Source: Amorphophallus konjac
Lineage: Eukaryota > Streptophyta > Magnoliopsida > Alismatales > Araceae
Length of the DNA stretch: 64,000 nucleotides
NCBI GenBank assembly: GCA_022559845.1
Contig: JAHNEJ010002013.1
Span: 1,153,351-1,217,350, forward strand
Direction of reading: 5' to 3'
Under the pieces are notes generated by a model, which saw only the letters and a list, made by a program, of their open reading frames with translations, did not search any database and was not told where the DNA came from. Both the position numbers and the translations under genes were made by a program. Below are positions 22,666-34,700 of the stretch, in pieces (positions within the stretch are counted from its first letter, which is position 1; the number at the start of each line of letters is the position of its first letter).

Positions 22666-23165
22666 GTTAGCCACCTAGCTCAGTTCCAGTTCTCAGCCAT
22701 TGCCCCTTTCTAGGTCACCCAGCTGGTTTCAGCTCCAGTCCCCATTCCTAGTCACAGTCCCAGCTTCAATTTCATGTTCCGGTCTTGGTTGCCATGTCCG
22801 CCTAAGCCGTCAAGCCAGCTCAATCCCAGTTTCCCGGACACATACAAATTCCATTTTTTTGGCTAACGGTATAATGCTAGCCAATGCTCCACCAGCCAGC
22901 TCAGGGTTAATATACCCTCCAGAATCATCTCTGCAACTCTAGACCACGTGGACTGTCCTGCCCTTGTGGTCCTACGCTGGTTCTAGAGTACGTGGGCTTT
23001 TACCCCCCCCCCCCCCCCGGGAGGATTGGCCCCCACATATAGCCCTTCTTTCCCTTACTACCCAGCACTCAACCTCCCGCTTCTAACACCGAGTTCCTTA
23101 AACTCGGTTCCTGTCATCACTCATGACGATGCGTCATAGGACAAGCAAGCAAGACTAACACTAAG
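22666..23165 (+). other. UTR tail with palindromes and a C run
   Basis: No gene seen. It holds perfect short inverted repeats: TTGGCTA..TAGCCAA (22858-22883), CCGAGTT..AACTCGG (about 23090-23108) and ATGACG..CGTCAT (23122-23136). A run of about 18 C lies near 23001-23018. It ends where the 3' end of the minus-strand PMD-like gene begins. Confidence 0.6.
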
Positions 23166-23333
23166 TGGTCGTCAATTCACGCGCATCATTCCATTCCATC
23201 AAAGAAGGGAGGGAACAACCCAGTAAACAAAGGATCTGGAGTTCATTAATACTCTGTAAAAAGAGCCCAAGACATGCCCTTGGGGTAACAAAATCCATAC
23301 ACTCCAGACATCAAAAAAAGGGGGAAGATACAA

Positions 23334-26300
23334 TCAGGGTGCCGGCTCAGTCCCCTCTAGCGCCGCAAGGCGACAGTCCGCCGCTACAAGCTCCACCTCT
23401 AGGGTGGACAAGAGCTGAGCATTGGCTCTGGCTGTAGCCTCAGCCGTCTGCCACTCGGCTCGGACGCGCTCGGCGACTGCCTGCCGCTCCTCCCAGGCCT
23501 TCCTCAAGGCCTCGGCCTGGCTCTCCACCTCCCTCAGCTGTACGGCTCGCTCCTGAGATGCTGATGCGGTCGCCTCGGCTTGACTCCTCTGCTCGGCTAC
23601 GGCTGACACGAGCCGAGCCCGCTGCTCCTGCACCTCTTGGATCGTCGCTAGCCTCTGAGACCTCTGCTCCTGCACATCGTAGAGTCATAGGTACTCGGCC
23701 CAGATCCCAGCCAACCCGAACATCCAGAGCTCACGTGGGAATCCGAGCGCGTGATAGCCCTGGGTGCACTCCCTCAGCCGCTGCCTCAGGTCCTCCAGAG
23801 AAAGGAGGGGCTCGCTCTGTGAGTATCCTCGCGCCCACTGGAGTAGGGCGGCACCTGCACTCACCTCCAGCAACGGCTCTGGCGGAGAGGCAAATGGAGG
23901 CCACTCGACCCCTAAATCTAGGGAGAGGTCTCCGGACGCAGCCAACACTCCAGTGGAACCTGCATAGTTCCAACAAACCCCAAAGGGAGTAAGCAATACA
24001 TAAAAGACTTCCTTCGACAAACAAGGTGAAAAACCTGACAAAAAGAAGGAGACAAGTCTTGCCTCCTTACCTGAAGCAAGTCTAGCTGCCCCCGTGGCAT
24101 CGTCTGTCGGTGTAGGGGAAGGTAACTGCACCTCCGCCTCCACGGCATCACCTACCGGGGTCGGAGAGGGCAATGGTTCCTCCACCATCCGGTCATCCCC
24201 AACAATCACGGGTGGGACACAAGGCTCCTCCTGGTCGCCCTCACCAGGAGCCGACACGTGCTCCTCCCCAGAATCTGACGTTGCAGATAACTCAAGAACG
24301 TCAGCACTATGCTTTATAGAGCTGACAAGCACCAGATAAGGACAGAGAGGACCACTGCATACCTCTAAAAGGGGTCCCCGTCAGAACCTCCCTACTAGCA
24401 GAGGCCCTGGCGGACGAGGAGCTCGAGCTCGAGCTCTCCTTTGTCTCCATCTCCGAGCCGCCGTTGTTTGAAGAGCTCGACGAGGTCCCCGATGAACTCC
24501 CGGAGGTGGCCGAACCTGAAGCTCCTGCAAGCCAGCGCAGCAAACAAGGTCATCACAAGACCCAACTCTACATAAGGATGTCTCTCCAGCTAAGAGTTAC
24601 AAACATAAAAGTCACCGGCCAGAGCACTCCCCTCCGAAACCTTCTTGATATCGATGATCTCCTCGTGGCCCTCAGCAGGGGCCACTTTTGTAGGCCCCTC
24701 CTCCACTATCTCGGCCCCATCGCGGGGCAGCTCACCTTCTTCTAGAGGCGAAGGTACACCTACAAACAATACCGACATGACCTCAGCACTAGAAGATGAT
24801 CAACATAAAAAGGCCTAACAAAAGTGGTTAAGTCTCCAGCTATGCACCTGAGGGTCCCATGCTCGAGGACCCGACCAGCCCCACAGTGCAGGCCAACACC
24901 ACAGCCTACAGGGAAGGTCGCTCCACCCCCACCAATAGCTGCGGCAACAAGCTAGACCCTTCCTCGGTTGCGGGCGGTATTGAAGTACTCCTCCCCTCAG
25001 GCTCCCCTTCAAAGGAGGGAAGAGACACTGAAGGGCCGGTACGGACCAGCTCCTGAATCATCTCTAGAGTAGCGGCTGGATCCTCACCTGACAAATGACA
25101 TCATAAAGTCAGTCAGTATTGGCATCCCCGCGACTATACAATGGAAGGGCAATGCCCTCCGCAGCGATTCAGTGCTCATCCGAGCCATCTTGGGTCACAC
25201 CGGGCTCCTGCCCGTCAACGGATGGGGGCACCTCGCCTGGCATCTCAGGAGAAGCCGCGGTCTCTGATGTCCCAGCCACCTCTGCATGACACCAACAACA
25301 ATGTCAACTGCCAGAATCAAATACAACCGTCAACATAACATGCTCGGTTCCAGAATTATTTACCTGACTGAGCATCCTTTGAAGCCTTCTATGGCTCAAA
25401 ATCAGGGAAGGTCTCAACATTGGGGGCGGTCTCGTCCATCATACGAAGGAGCCCCTCCATATCTATCTTGTGATCGACCCCGTCGTCAGGAAGTGGGTCA
25501 ACCTCCTGAGGCGGCGAGATGGCCGCATCAGCCCCGGCCTCCAGCGGCGCTGTGAAAAGCAAATCCAATTGCACAAGGTTAGCCAATCGTCAAGGCTGAA
25601 TTGACACAAAGCAAGTAGGCAAATGTGGCACTTACTCAGAGCCGGCTCCGCCTCAATATGCTCCCTGGCAGCGGGTCCCCTAGAAGGCTCACCAACCTCC
25701 CTGACTCCAGTCTCCACTCGGGGGCGCTTCCTTCGGGGCTGAAGGGCCCCGTCACTATCCCCAGAGGATGTCCCTATGGAAGGATGACCCCCGTCCACCG
25801 CGGGACCTGCCAATAAACACAACCACACAAGATCTCTCAGCCATATGCCCAAGAAAACTATGAAGCACGACTAGCAGGCTAATGAAGAGGTCTTATCTGA
25901 AGTCACGAAGGGGGTCAGTGGCAGAGGAACTAGATGCTCCGGCTTCAATCCCACGACCCGTGCGGCCTTCGCAACCGCCTCCTTCACGTCCCTCAGGGTG
26001 TAGGCACACTCGATAAGGGACACCAGCTCTACAGGCATGGCTGACCCGATCACATGGGTGATGCGACGCCTCCAGTCATCAGCCGCCGTATCTGCAAAGC
26101 TCCCCTCAAGGAGCACTCGGTCCAGCGAACCTCGCTACTCAAACCCACAGTCCGCCAGAAACTGGGTCCACTAAGTCCTCGACGCCTCGGGTCGAGGTGC
26201 CCTGACTCTGGTACCTCCAGGCGGCGCCCGCGCCTGCCTGAGGGGCTTCAGTGCCCCGTTGCCACCTCACCCCGTCAACAAAGAGCCTTGGCTCCCCCGG

Positions 26301-26569
26301 GGTGCCTGCTGCACCAACCTCTCCACCTCCCAGCGGATCCGAGAAAAGCGAGTCCGCAGATACCCATCATCCAGTGCAATGAGAGGCAGGTCCTCCCTCA
26401 AGAGACGGGTCTCCTCGGCTTTCCAGATCGCCGAGGCCTTCTGTCGGGTACTGATGACTATGCTTGAACCACCATCTTGCGTAATGGACGTCGAACCGTC
26501 CCCTACGTCCCGGCCCAGGCGTCGGCAGCCGCTCCGGCTCTTGGCGATAGTAAAAGTCCCACCACGCTG
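23334..26569 (-). pseudogene. PMD-like gene, 3' part (exons after the insertion)
   Basis: Minus-strand exons with GT-AG borders, read right to left. Continuation of exon 2 from 26569 (AWWDFYYRQEPERL), which shifts frame near 26455 and continues SAIWKAEETRLLREDLPL to about 25890. Then 25806-25636 (basic PRRKRPR), 25549-25364, 25281-25140, 25087 to about 24900, 24759-24616, 24524-24388 (Ser-rich; a stronger donor lies at 24357), 24321-24071 (acidic and Pro-rich), and 23959-23334. The last exon carries a helix-rich region and a coiled coil (RLVSAVAEQRSQAEATASAS) ending at TGA 23334-23336. In-frame stops occur at 25389, in exon 25281-25140, and at 23685. Phase is not consistent at every junction. 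Function unknown; it is a decayed PMD/coiled-coil gene. Confidence 0.65.
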
Positions 26570-26724
26570 TGTGAGCGACGTCACGCGGTTCGGGGAGCGA
26601 AGAGGACGCGGAGCGCCCGGGCTCCTCTTTGTTTGCTGCAACACAGAAATAAGAGAAAAGAGAAGGGGCCACCATAGGAGATTGCTCCGGCGGGGCGAGC
26701 GGGACAAATGTAATATAGCAAGAT

Positions 26725-27200
26725 ATGGGGGTTAAACGGCCATAGCGGGAAGTGACTCGCCGCGGCCTCGGGGGGACGGGAATAGTACAGAAATTAAATA
26801 GCACGAATTGAAACGGCCATTGGGGAAGTGACTCGCCGCGGCCTCGAGAATATGAGCAGATAAGAATATAATAGAATATAAGGAGAATATAAAGAGCGGA
26901 AATTTAAACGGCCATTGGGGAAGTGACTCGCCGCGGCCTCTAGAATATGAATAGATAAGAATATAATATATAAGAACGGGAATTTAAACGGCCATTGGGG
27001 AAGTGACTCGCCGCGGCCTCGAGAATATGAATAGATAAGAATATAACATATAAGAACGGGAATTTAAACGGCCATTGGGGAAGTGACTCGCCGCGGCCTC
27101 GAGAATATGAGCAGAATATAACAGAATATAAAGAGAATGTAAGAACGGGAATTTAAACGGCCATTGGGGAAGTGACTCACCGCGGCCTCGAAAACAAGAT
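26725..27200 (-). repeat. Tandem units in the left LTR
   Basis: AAACGGCCATTGGGGAAGTG followed by ACTCGCCGCGGCCTC recurs at about 26729, 26811, 26908, 26987, 27068 and 27157. AT-rich spacers of the type GAATATGAATAGATAAGAATATAA separate the units. In element sense this is U5. Confidence 0.9.
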
Positions 27201-27844
27201 GTGATCGTCAGGGGCCAAAAGACCCCAAAATAAAGAAAGTGATCGTGCCTACCTCACTAGCAGGAAGATGGCGGGTTGCTTCTTCCTCCCCCTTCGACCG
27301 GCCGACGGAGAGGGCTTTCCTTGGGTACCCTTGTAAAACAACGACAAACAAGTAACGAGTGGATTAGAAAGATGAAGGTGTAGTATTCAAATCCTTGCGA
27401 TAAAAATAACGAAATGATGGCAAGACACACACCTGGTTGGTGTTGTCTTTTAAACCCCTCTCGGACTCGAGTAGGAGGAAAATGAGATGATGGATGCAAG
27501 AAGTATATAAGAAGAGACGCCCTTATGAAGGGGGATAGATGATGCGAGATGATGAATGCAAAAGAACTACGAAGAAAAGGAAAATATTGGCTTATTGGAT
27601 GTGCCGATGGTGAAATCCGGCGGAGCTCCGGCAGCGTAGGGACAACGTGGAAGCGCGGTGGATGAAGACGACCTTCCTCTCGCGAGCGTGGGCACCCGAG
27701 AAGCCGGCGGAACCTCCACCTACAAAAGACCCTACGGGTTAGAAATGACTCCGGTAGCCTCTGGGCTCCGGCAGCCTATCGGATCTCTTAGAAGCTCCTC
27801 CAGAACTGAGGGGGTAGGCCTCTATTTATAGGGCTCCGGAGGGT

Positions 27845-28352
27845 GGAGGCGTCCAGGACCCTGGACACTTCCATCAGGGCCGAAGTAATATTTTATTCTA
27901 TTTTATTCATTTTTTTTGAATATTTTCTTGGAAGCGTCCAGGGTCCCGGACGCCTCTATAGCATCCACCGAACTCCACCGAAAGTCGCACGCGGTTTGGC
28001 ACAACGCGTGGTTTTGGAGCGGCGACCCGTGATTTGGAAATGGGCGCGTCCAGGCAGCTGGACGTCTCTACAATTTGGATTCTTTCACACACGACAAACC
28101 GTCGTTCGGTGGGTGGCACCCCGTGAGTGAGTTGATGGAGGCGTCCAGGGTCCTGGACGCCTCCAAGAAAATATATTTTATATTTTTGTTTTGTTTGTAA
28201 GCCAAAGCTGGCATTTTATATTTTTTATATTTATTTTTATGGAGGCATCCAGGGGCCTGGACGCCTCCATTAATATATTATTTTTTATTTGGTTTTGGGC
28301 TTTGAAAAAATAAATTAAAAGAATGGGGGCGTCCAGGGGCCTAGACGCCCCC
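27845..28352 (+). repeat. GGCGTCCAGG palindromes in the left LTR (six)
   Basis: Units lie near 27845, 27932, 28047, 28138, 28241 and 28326, each about 25-28 bases of the form GGNGGCGTCCAGGNNCCTGGACGCCNCC. Some are perfect (28138) and some decayed (27845, 28047). They are separated by AT-rich stretches and lie upstream of the LTR TATA box in element sense. Confidence 0.9.
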
Positions 28353-28612
28353 ATAAAGACCCACCCGGGTCCTCAGTTCAGGCGTTGGTGGCCGCCCGGC
28401 AGACACCCTTTCTGGTTTCAGAACCTCTGATGCGTCCGACTGGTGTTGATGCCGTCCGAATGCCGTGACGAGACGATTCCGGATGCCGAAAAAGGCAGAA
28501 GAAGACCCAAGAAAAGGAAGCACTTAAGAGATTCGAAATGCGTAAGCCATCGCGGGGCGTCGTACAGTAATATGAGACTTTCTTGGGAGACGTCAGGAAT
28601 GGCGTGTCTACA

Positions 28613-28628
28613 GCTGTCCCGCCTTGGC
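28613..28628 (-). other. Putative polypurine tract of the 27.5-kb element
   Basis: On the minus strand CCAAGGCGGGACAGC directly precedes the LTR start TGTAGACACG. It is moderately purine-rich and in the right place. It is weaker than the tract of the chromovirus at 2057. Confidence 0.5.
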
Positions 28629-29695
28629 GTCTGCTTTGCAAGGGAGTGACACGTAGTGGAATGGTATCGAAGTGGAGTGAAATGAAGTGGGAGCGGACTG
28701 ATAAGTTGATGCCAAGGTGTGATGAGACACGCTTTTGACGTTACTGTTTGGAAGTTTTCCTGGAGTTTCAATGAGGCAACCTTTGAAGAAGGTCTTTCAA
28801 ATCTTGACGATTGCTTGGACGGAGATCAAATAAGGGAGGGTGAGATGTGTGCTCAGGCACGAAAAGAGACCAACTTCTCGGTGTGGAAGTACATGGGTCA
28901 TAAACCGGAGGTTTCACCTTTGGGGAGCGGTTACCAGCCAATGTGGAAGTGCTGCGGCCAAGGTGGGTTAAACAAGGTAAAAAGTAAAGGAATATCTGAG
29001 GGTCTGTCCAAACAAGGGTCTCCTTTGGAAGAGCAGCGTAGGGCCGTTTCAAGGAAATTCAGTATTTTATTCGGAGTGGAATATCTCATATTTGTAAGAA
29101 TTGAAGCACAACGGCTTTCGCAATCGAATCACTTGAATGATCTTCCGCAATAAATCAAAGTCCTATATGAATGCATGCTGGGCTTAAAGAAAAATTTAAA
29201 ACAAACTAAAATAGAAAATAGCCAAGGATAATATTGTCAACTTGTTAAGAACGGGTCAGGATACCGATCCGGTGAGCTGGTACTGGGCCGGGACCCGTTT
29301 ATCCAAGCACCAACTCACTGAATGGAACCGTCGTCCCCATGCTACCACAAATTAACGGCCTATCCGTACAACCCAAATTCTTCCGGGATCATCACCGTTT
29401 TTGTTGAAGGGGAACTCAAATCCCAGATTCGTTCGGGCCGCAATGTCCTTGACATGTTCTAATAGCGTAGGTATCATATACTACGACGCATGACAAGGTG
29501 GGACCAGCCAATGAAAGGTGGGATAGGAGGCAGGATAAAGACGTCCGTTAGTAAAACCTGCACAGGCCAGCATAGATTAATAACATCAGAAAGTAACAGA
29601 ATCGTAACAGAATCGCACCACAATGGAAAGGAGATCTAGTCAAAATCCTGACATTGACTGCTGATGTGACATGTTCTGTCCTGTAGCGCCCTACC
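28629..29695. other. Spacer between the 3' LTR and the first cargo gene
   Basis: No supported gene. A plus frame at 28719-29153 has no recognisable domain and no splice or promoter support. The stretch probably holds upstream sequence of the DUF7745-like gene. Confidence 0.5.
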
Positions 29696-29700
29696 CTTCC

Positions 29701-29706
29701 TATAAG
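29701..29706 (+). promoter_or_regulatory. TATA-like box of the DUF7745-like gene
   Basis: CTTCCTATAAGAACT lies about 95 bases before the ATG at 29796. A similar box (CTATAAATTC, 36911) stands the same distance before the related first exon of the last cargo copy. Confidence 0.55.
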
Positions 29707-29795
29707 AACTCCCCTTAGGCTAGTTCATTCAAAAGCATCAAGGTGGGTTTTGGAAGCTCAGGAGAGGAAGGAGAGGAGAATCTAGAGATTTCAGG

Positions 29796-31208
29796 ATGGA
29801 AGGAGAGTCTTCCCGCGTTATAAAGAGGAGCAGGCTTAGCAGCGAGATCAGGCGACTTTCCGACCTCGAGGGTCATCTGAGTGGAACGATCATGTCGCAT
29901 ATGGTAAGCTGATTCTTTTCAAATTTCTCCACGTGAACCTTCTTCTTACTTCCTTCATTTCTTCTTCTTTCTTTTCTCTTCCAGCCATATCCACTCTTCC
30001 CAGGCCCAAGGAAGTTTTCCAAACTGCCATGGCTTTCAAAGCTAACTTCCAACATCTCCATCGGCATGAGGGCCATACTCTTGAAGTGGCATCTGCAGGG
30101 GCTCCTTATTCACGCCAAACACTACGAGAAGATTCGCATGGACTGGGCGGCTATGGGCACATTAGTGGAGATCTGGCATCCCCAGACCCACACTTTTATC
30201 TTCCCGACCTTCGAGGCGACCATCCTCCTTGAGGAGGTGGAACTTCTGCTCGGATTGAAGAAATTCAAGAGTTACGGAAAGGTGAAGGCTATGCGGATGC
30301 TGACACGGGGGACTTCCGAAAGCGTCCTTGGAAGCTTCATGCCGCCCGACGCAGCCCGAAAGGTCCGTACTCAAAAGGGGATCGATCTCCAAAAGCTCGC
30401 GGAGTGGGTCATGGACACCCTGAGAGGGTCACCAGACGATGATTATTTGGAGGGAATCATGAAGGGGTTCACCATTTGTCTGGCGGGTGCTCTCTTGTTT
30501 CCTTATACCGACAACATGGTGGAGGAAGACCAACTAAGTGCCATTCGTGGGATCTGGAGTGGAAAGAGGGTAGGACCCGCCGTCCTTGCCTATCTTTACC
30601 GCGGTCTTACTGCCTTGAGCATGGGTAAGCCTCCTTTTGGTTGCGCACTTATCCTGAATTACTGGCTAGACTTGCATTTCAAGTTTGATCACCGTGAGGG
30701 AATGCCAACCGCTTCGAAGCTCTTCCAACAAAGCCCGCTTCATCACATAGCCGACGTGTTAGGCTTTGGTGGCACTGTAGCGAACCGTGTTCCGTGGCTG
30801 AAGAAACGTGAAGACTGGCGGTCCCACTTTCGAATCATGACACAAAGCTTCTTTACTTGCGCACCGGCATATCTACTTTCGCTCGAGCTCCTCATGAGGC
30901 CTTCCTCTGAAGTTGATCTCCAACTGATTGGCGCAATCGCGTTCATCCTTTATAACGCGCATCGATGCTGCCTCCAGGTCGGCATTCCACGTCATTCGTT
31001 CTCACCACCGACTGGCATCGTTCCTTTGAAGAAGAGAGAGTTGGGCACTGAAGCGGATGCGAAGGAAGCGAAGGCCGTCAAAGCACCCTGGAAGACAAGT
31101 GTTGCGGGAAAGGCCTTAGCGCACGTGGGGGAAGAGTGCGAGCTGTGGAGGGCTTATGTAACCGAACTGGGGAAGTTAAGGCCTAAGGCGCCTAAACCCC
31201 TGATGTAG
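29796..31208 (+). CDS. DUF7745-like gene, two exons, apparently intact
   Basis: Exon 1 is 29796-29903 (36 codons, MEGESSRVIKRSR...SHM) and ends at GTAAGC. The intron 29904-29984 ends in a long pyrimidine tract and CCAG. Exon 2 is 29985-31208. The joined frame of 443 residues has no stop before TAG-type termination at 31206-31208. The core pattern (VEIWHPQTHTFIFPTFEATI, then CLAGALLFPYTDNMVEE, AVLAYLYRGLTALS, FGCALILNYWLDLHF) resembles the DUF7745 family, related in style to plant mobile domain proteins. Function is unknown. It lies antisense within a Tat element, nearest the 3' LTR. ATG 29796 is chosen because its exon is conserved at 37013. Family name is by motif recall. Confidence 0.72.
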
Positions 31209-31394
31209 CTCATTCTGCTTTTCTGATGGAATAAAATCTGGCATTTGGATGTTTTGGACCCTTGTCCCCTTAATTATTATTTTTTTTGGTGATTTTTCTT
31301 TTTCTTTGTGTTTTTATTTTGTGCTTTTGTTTGGATTATATACATACTCTTGTCTTATTTCTCTTTTATTATTTTTTTTTAAAATTTTTATTAT
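31209..31394 (+). other. 3' region of the DUF7745-like gene
   Basis: T-rich stretch after the stop. AATAAAA at about 31229-31235 (GGAATAAAATC) is a plausible poly(A) signal. No gene. Confidence 0.5.
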
Positions 31395-31625
31395 GGGGGC
31401 GTCCATGGGCCTGGACGCCCCTAAGTTTTTATTTTTCGTTTTGAAATTTTTATTTTTTTTGGGGGCGTCTGGGGTCCTGGACGCCCCTAATTTTTATTTT
31501 TTTTAATTTTTTTAGTTTTTGTGTTGGGGGCGTCCAGGCGCCTGGACGCCCCTAATTTTTTAAATTTTGAAAAAAAAGAAAATAAAAACAAAAAACGTGG
31601 GGGCGTCCAGGCGCCTGGACGCCCC
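31395..31625 (+). repeat. GGCGTCCAGG palindromes between cargo genes (four)
   Basis: Units near 31395, 31461, 31526 and 31599, spaced 65-73 bases. Each is about 27 bases (GGGGGCGTCCAGGCGCCTGG and ACGCCCC at its end) and separated by T-rich spacer. The core is the same as in the LTRs of this element. The last unit ends some 15 bases before the TATA box of the next gene. Confidence 0.92.
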
Positions 31626-31640
31626 AAGTAAGGTGGATTC

Positions 31641-31649
31641 TATATATAT
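31641..31649 (+). promoter_or_regulatory. TATA box of PMD copy A
   Basis: TATATATAT followed by GGGGGGGCC lies 88 bases before ATG 31729. A short upstream frame starts at ATG 31691 and ends at 31723. Confidence 0.6.
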
Positions 31650-31728
31650 GGGGGGGCCTCCCCCCCTTTGCTCATTTACTGTTCATTCAGATGACCCAGT
31701 CAAACCAGACGACCCATTCTTAGTCCCA

Positions 31729-34700
31729 ATGGAGCAAGGAGGCCCGAGCCAGGGTGGAGAGAAGCGGAAACGATGGGCTCGTCGTCCGAGGAGGCTGAGG
31801 GATGATGCCGAGGAGGCTACTGCGGCGGAGGAGATTGCCGTGGAGGAGGAGGCTCCTCCTTTGGCCGTAGAGGCTGCAGTAGATGCTGGCGACGCGGGAG
31901 AGGACGATCACGACCCGGTAAGCCCTTCGGAACTGTAATCTGTTAGCTTAATAGGCTGGATAAGCGGACGAGAGGCCGTGTGGTGAGGGCTGGTGGGTGA
32001 GGGAAGGAGGCGTCCAGGGGCCTGGACGCCTCCACATTTTCTTTTTTCCTTTTTATCTATTTAGTTATTCACATAAATAATAAAATAGGATTAAAAATCA
32101 GGAGGCGTCCATGTCTTAGGACGCTTCCATGATAATATATATATATTTTTATTTATTTTTGTTTTTGTTTTTGGTTTTTTTTCTAAAAATAAAATAAAGA
32201 AAATAAGAGGAGGCGTCCAAGGAGTTGGACACCTCTAAAAATATAAATATTTTTAAAAATAAAATAAAAAAATAAAATAAATAAGTAGCATATACAGTGT
32301 TATTGTTTATTACTATCCATGCTGCTAATGTGTTGCCCTGTTGGTTTTGTGGTGTGCAGGGCGTGATGAAGGGCCGGATCAGCTGGTCTCTAGTGGTGAC
32401 AGCGTACCGTGGGCTGCCAGACTTCCAGAGGGCGCGTGTGGACGCCATGGGTTTTGGAGCTTTCCTTAGGATCGAGCCCTTTCGACTCGACCTTCCTCTT
32501 ATCCAGGCATTGAGGGAGCGGTGGCACACGCCGAGTCGGGCGTTTCTGATGCCCTGGGGGCACATGGTGCCGACACTAGAGGACGTAGCTTGGATCACCG
32601 GGCTACGAGTTGATGGAGAGGCAGTCAGCGGGGTCACCTACCCCGACTACCGAGAGAGTGCCCTGGACCTGCTGTGGTTAGAGACGAGCGTGACCGACAG
32701 AGACAGCAGGGTAGTCGGCCGAGTGGAGATTATGGAGGCGCTCGGATTCGTCGACCCGCGTCAGCGGGTTAGCGAGACTGGAGCGGAGTTTCTGGCACGA
32801 CTGGAGGGAGATGCCCTGCAGCTTTCACCCAGGACCCGAGTGAGCGGGAGCTGGTGGATCTAGACCTCCGGAGGTTTCTTTTCTTCTTCCTGGGCCGCCT
32901 TCTGCTGGGGACGAAGGGTGACGGTATCCACTGCCGCTTCCTCGGGATCCTGGCGGACCTAGACAGAGTGGGGCACTACGCGTGGGGAGCGGCTCTACTT
33001 GCCCATTTGATTGCTGATCTCTCCCAGACTTCAGAGAGGGAGACGACAGTCAGCGGCTTCACACCTTTTCTCCAGGTACACAATTTATTTATGCATTTTA
33101 CCGTAGTTAAATATGCAATCACTCGTGCTAATGATGTATGATGGATGCAGGTGTGGAGTTATTACTACTTCCCGATGAGGAGGGCCAGGCAGGGAAACAA
33201 GAGAGCCGTTCCTCTAGCGCGACAGTGGAGGCCGGTCGTGGTAGCGGCACCACATAGCTACCAGCTGGCGTCACTTCGTCGGGAGCTGAGCGAGTATCCC
33301 GAGGCCATGGTATGATGCGTATGATTTTTTGTATTTTTATGCATATGACTGAATGGTAACTAACATGATGTATGTACGGTGATGCAGGTGGTGTGGAGGC
33401 CCTACCTGGGCATGGGCGATGCTGGCCAGCCCTGGGTTGTAGCGGGTCTTCCTCATTTCGGGCGGGACGTGTGGGTCCATTGCCTGAACGAGATCGAGCC
33501 GCTTCGGCTGAGGCTGGTTATGAGGATGTTGGGGCTGGCCCAGGAGTGGGTCGATGTAGACGAGCCGGTCCGCATCGGGCGGAAGACCAAGGGGAAGGCG
33601 AAGATTGTGGACTAGCGTACGCGCTTCCTGGCACAGTACCAGGACTGGCAGCAGGGCGGGGTCCCAGTGGTGTCCCATGTACAGGATAGTACTGATTACC
33701 TGAGACGGTACCGGACTACGTACGGGGACCGCCTCTTACTTGGTGGTATGGCAGGGGTAAGTGAAATGAGAATGCTTCACCCTTCTATATGTATATGCTT
33801 GTGGCACTAACTTATGTGCAATGCAGGATGCTCGTGACAACATGATCGCCGAGCTGAGGGCCCAGTTGGCGGACGCCAGGCGGCAGTTGGTGGCCATGTG
33901 ATAGGAGTTGGAGATCCTGGTGAGTCTATGCAATGCATTTTTTGTGACCTGGATTTTTGATACTTAGCCTCTGACTGTTGTTTGCCCCGTGTTTTAGCGG
34001 GCCCACCAGGCGGCAGCAGTCGGGACGGCTGATGGAGCGGGTTCCAGTTCGTGGGGCCCTCCCCCGGAGATCTCTGCCCTTCAGGAGCAGCTGGCGCATG
34101 CGGTGGCTCGGGCTGAGGAGGCCGAGCGTGACCGTGAGGCTCGAGTGAGTGCTTGCTTGGCCCTGACCCTCTTCTAGCTGCTTTCCTTCCATCACTGCTC
34201 TCTCACGGTGTTTGGACAGGTGGCCGAGATTCGGGAGGCCCTAGCCCGTGCTGTTCGTGCCGAGCAGGAGCGCGATGCTCGGGTGGCGGAGCGTAAAACC
34301 CGGATTGTGGAGCTGGAGGAGGAGCGGTGAAGGGAGGCTGAGGAGCTCCTTCGTGACGTGCTGGATCTGCGGATCGCCCTCGAGCTGTCGAGGAGGGAGG
34401 CGGTGAGAGAGAGAGAGGAGAGGGAGAGAGAGAGGGAGGACAGGAGGGCGGAGCGACTGCGAGACTGGGATGAGAGGAGGGCTCTGGAGGCCCAGCTGCT
34501 GGAGCTCCGATTGAGTCTCGGCACGGCGGAGGGGAGGCTTCGGGAGAGCGAGGAGCGGTACCAGAGGGCGAAGGAACGTGGGGCGCGACTTCGTCAGTCA
34601 GGTTCTTTTTCCATGGGCAGCTATCTGGTTTCTTCGGCCGAGGAGCGTCGTCGTGCTTTCGAGGCTGGGGTGCCACCGCAGGGCAAGGCGAGCACGGCTT

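Larger units (their letters stand above)
5653..23165 (+). mobile_element. Tat-type Ty3/gypsy retrotransposon, plus strand, decayed
   Basis: Order on the plus strand: probable 5' LTR (about 5653-8732), PBS-like site (8740), gag (about 9.1-13.4 kb), protease (14.5-16.2 kb), RT (17.1-18.2 kb), RNase H (18.2-18.6 kb), a second archaeal-type RNase H (18.65-19.2 kb), integrase (19.3-20.5 kb), and a long 3' untranslated region with a duplicated module and a tandem array. The double RNase H places it in the Tat lineage. Stops and frameshifts in every domain show it is dead. No 3' LTR matching the 5' LTR was found. The minus-strand PMD-like gene that starts at 23.33 kb may be its antisense extra gene, or an independent neighbour. 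Confidence 0.75.
26570..28612 (-). repeat. 3' LTR of the 27.5-kb element (left copy)
   Basis: It matches 52025-54077 along its whole length. It contains about six tandem units of 70-95 bases near its left end (26725-27200), a TATA box in minus sense at 27822-27830, and six GGCGTCCAGG..CCTGGACGCC palindromes (27845-28352) in U3. The homology ends exactly at GTGTCTACA. Confidence 0.93.

Noticed and set aside
28719..29153. 144-codon plus frame next to the left LTR
   Set aside because: No recognisable domain, splice site or promoter. It is more likely spacer sequence.
27845..32237. Regularly spaced palindromes that could suggest a CRISPR-like array
   Set aside because: Spacers are simple AT-rich sequence, the repeats are diverged, the setting is a plant retrotransposon and no cas genes exist.
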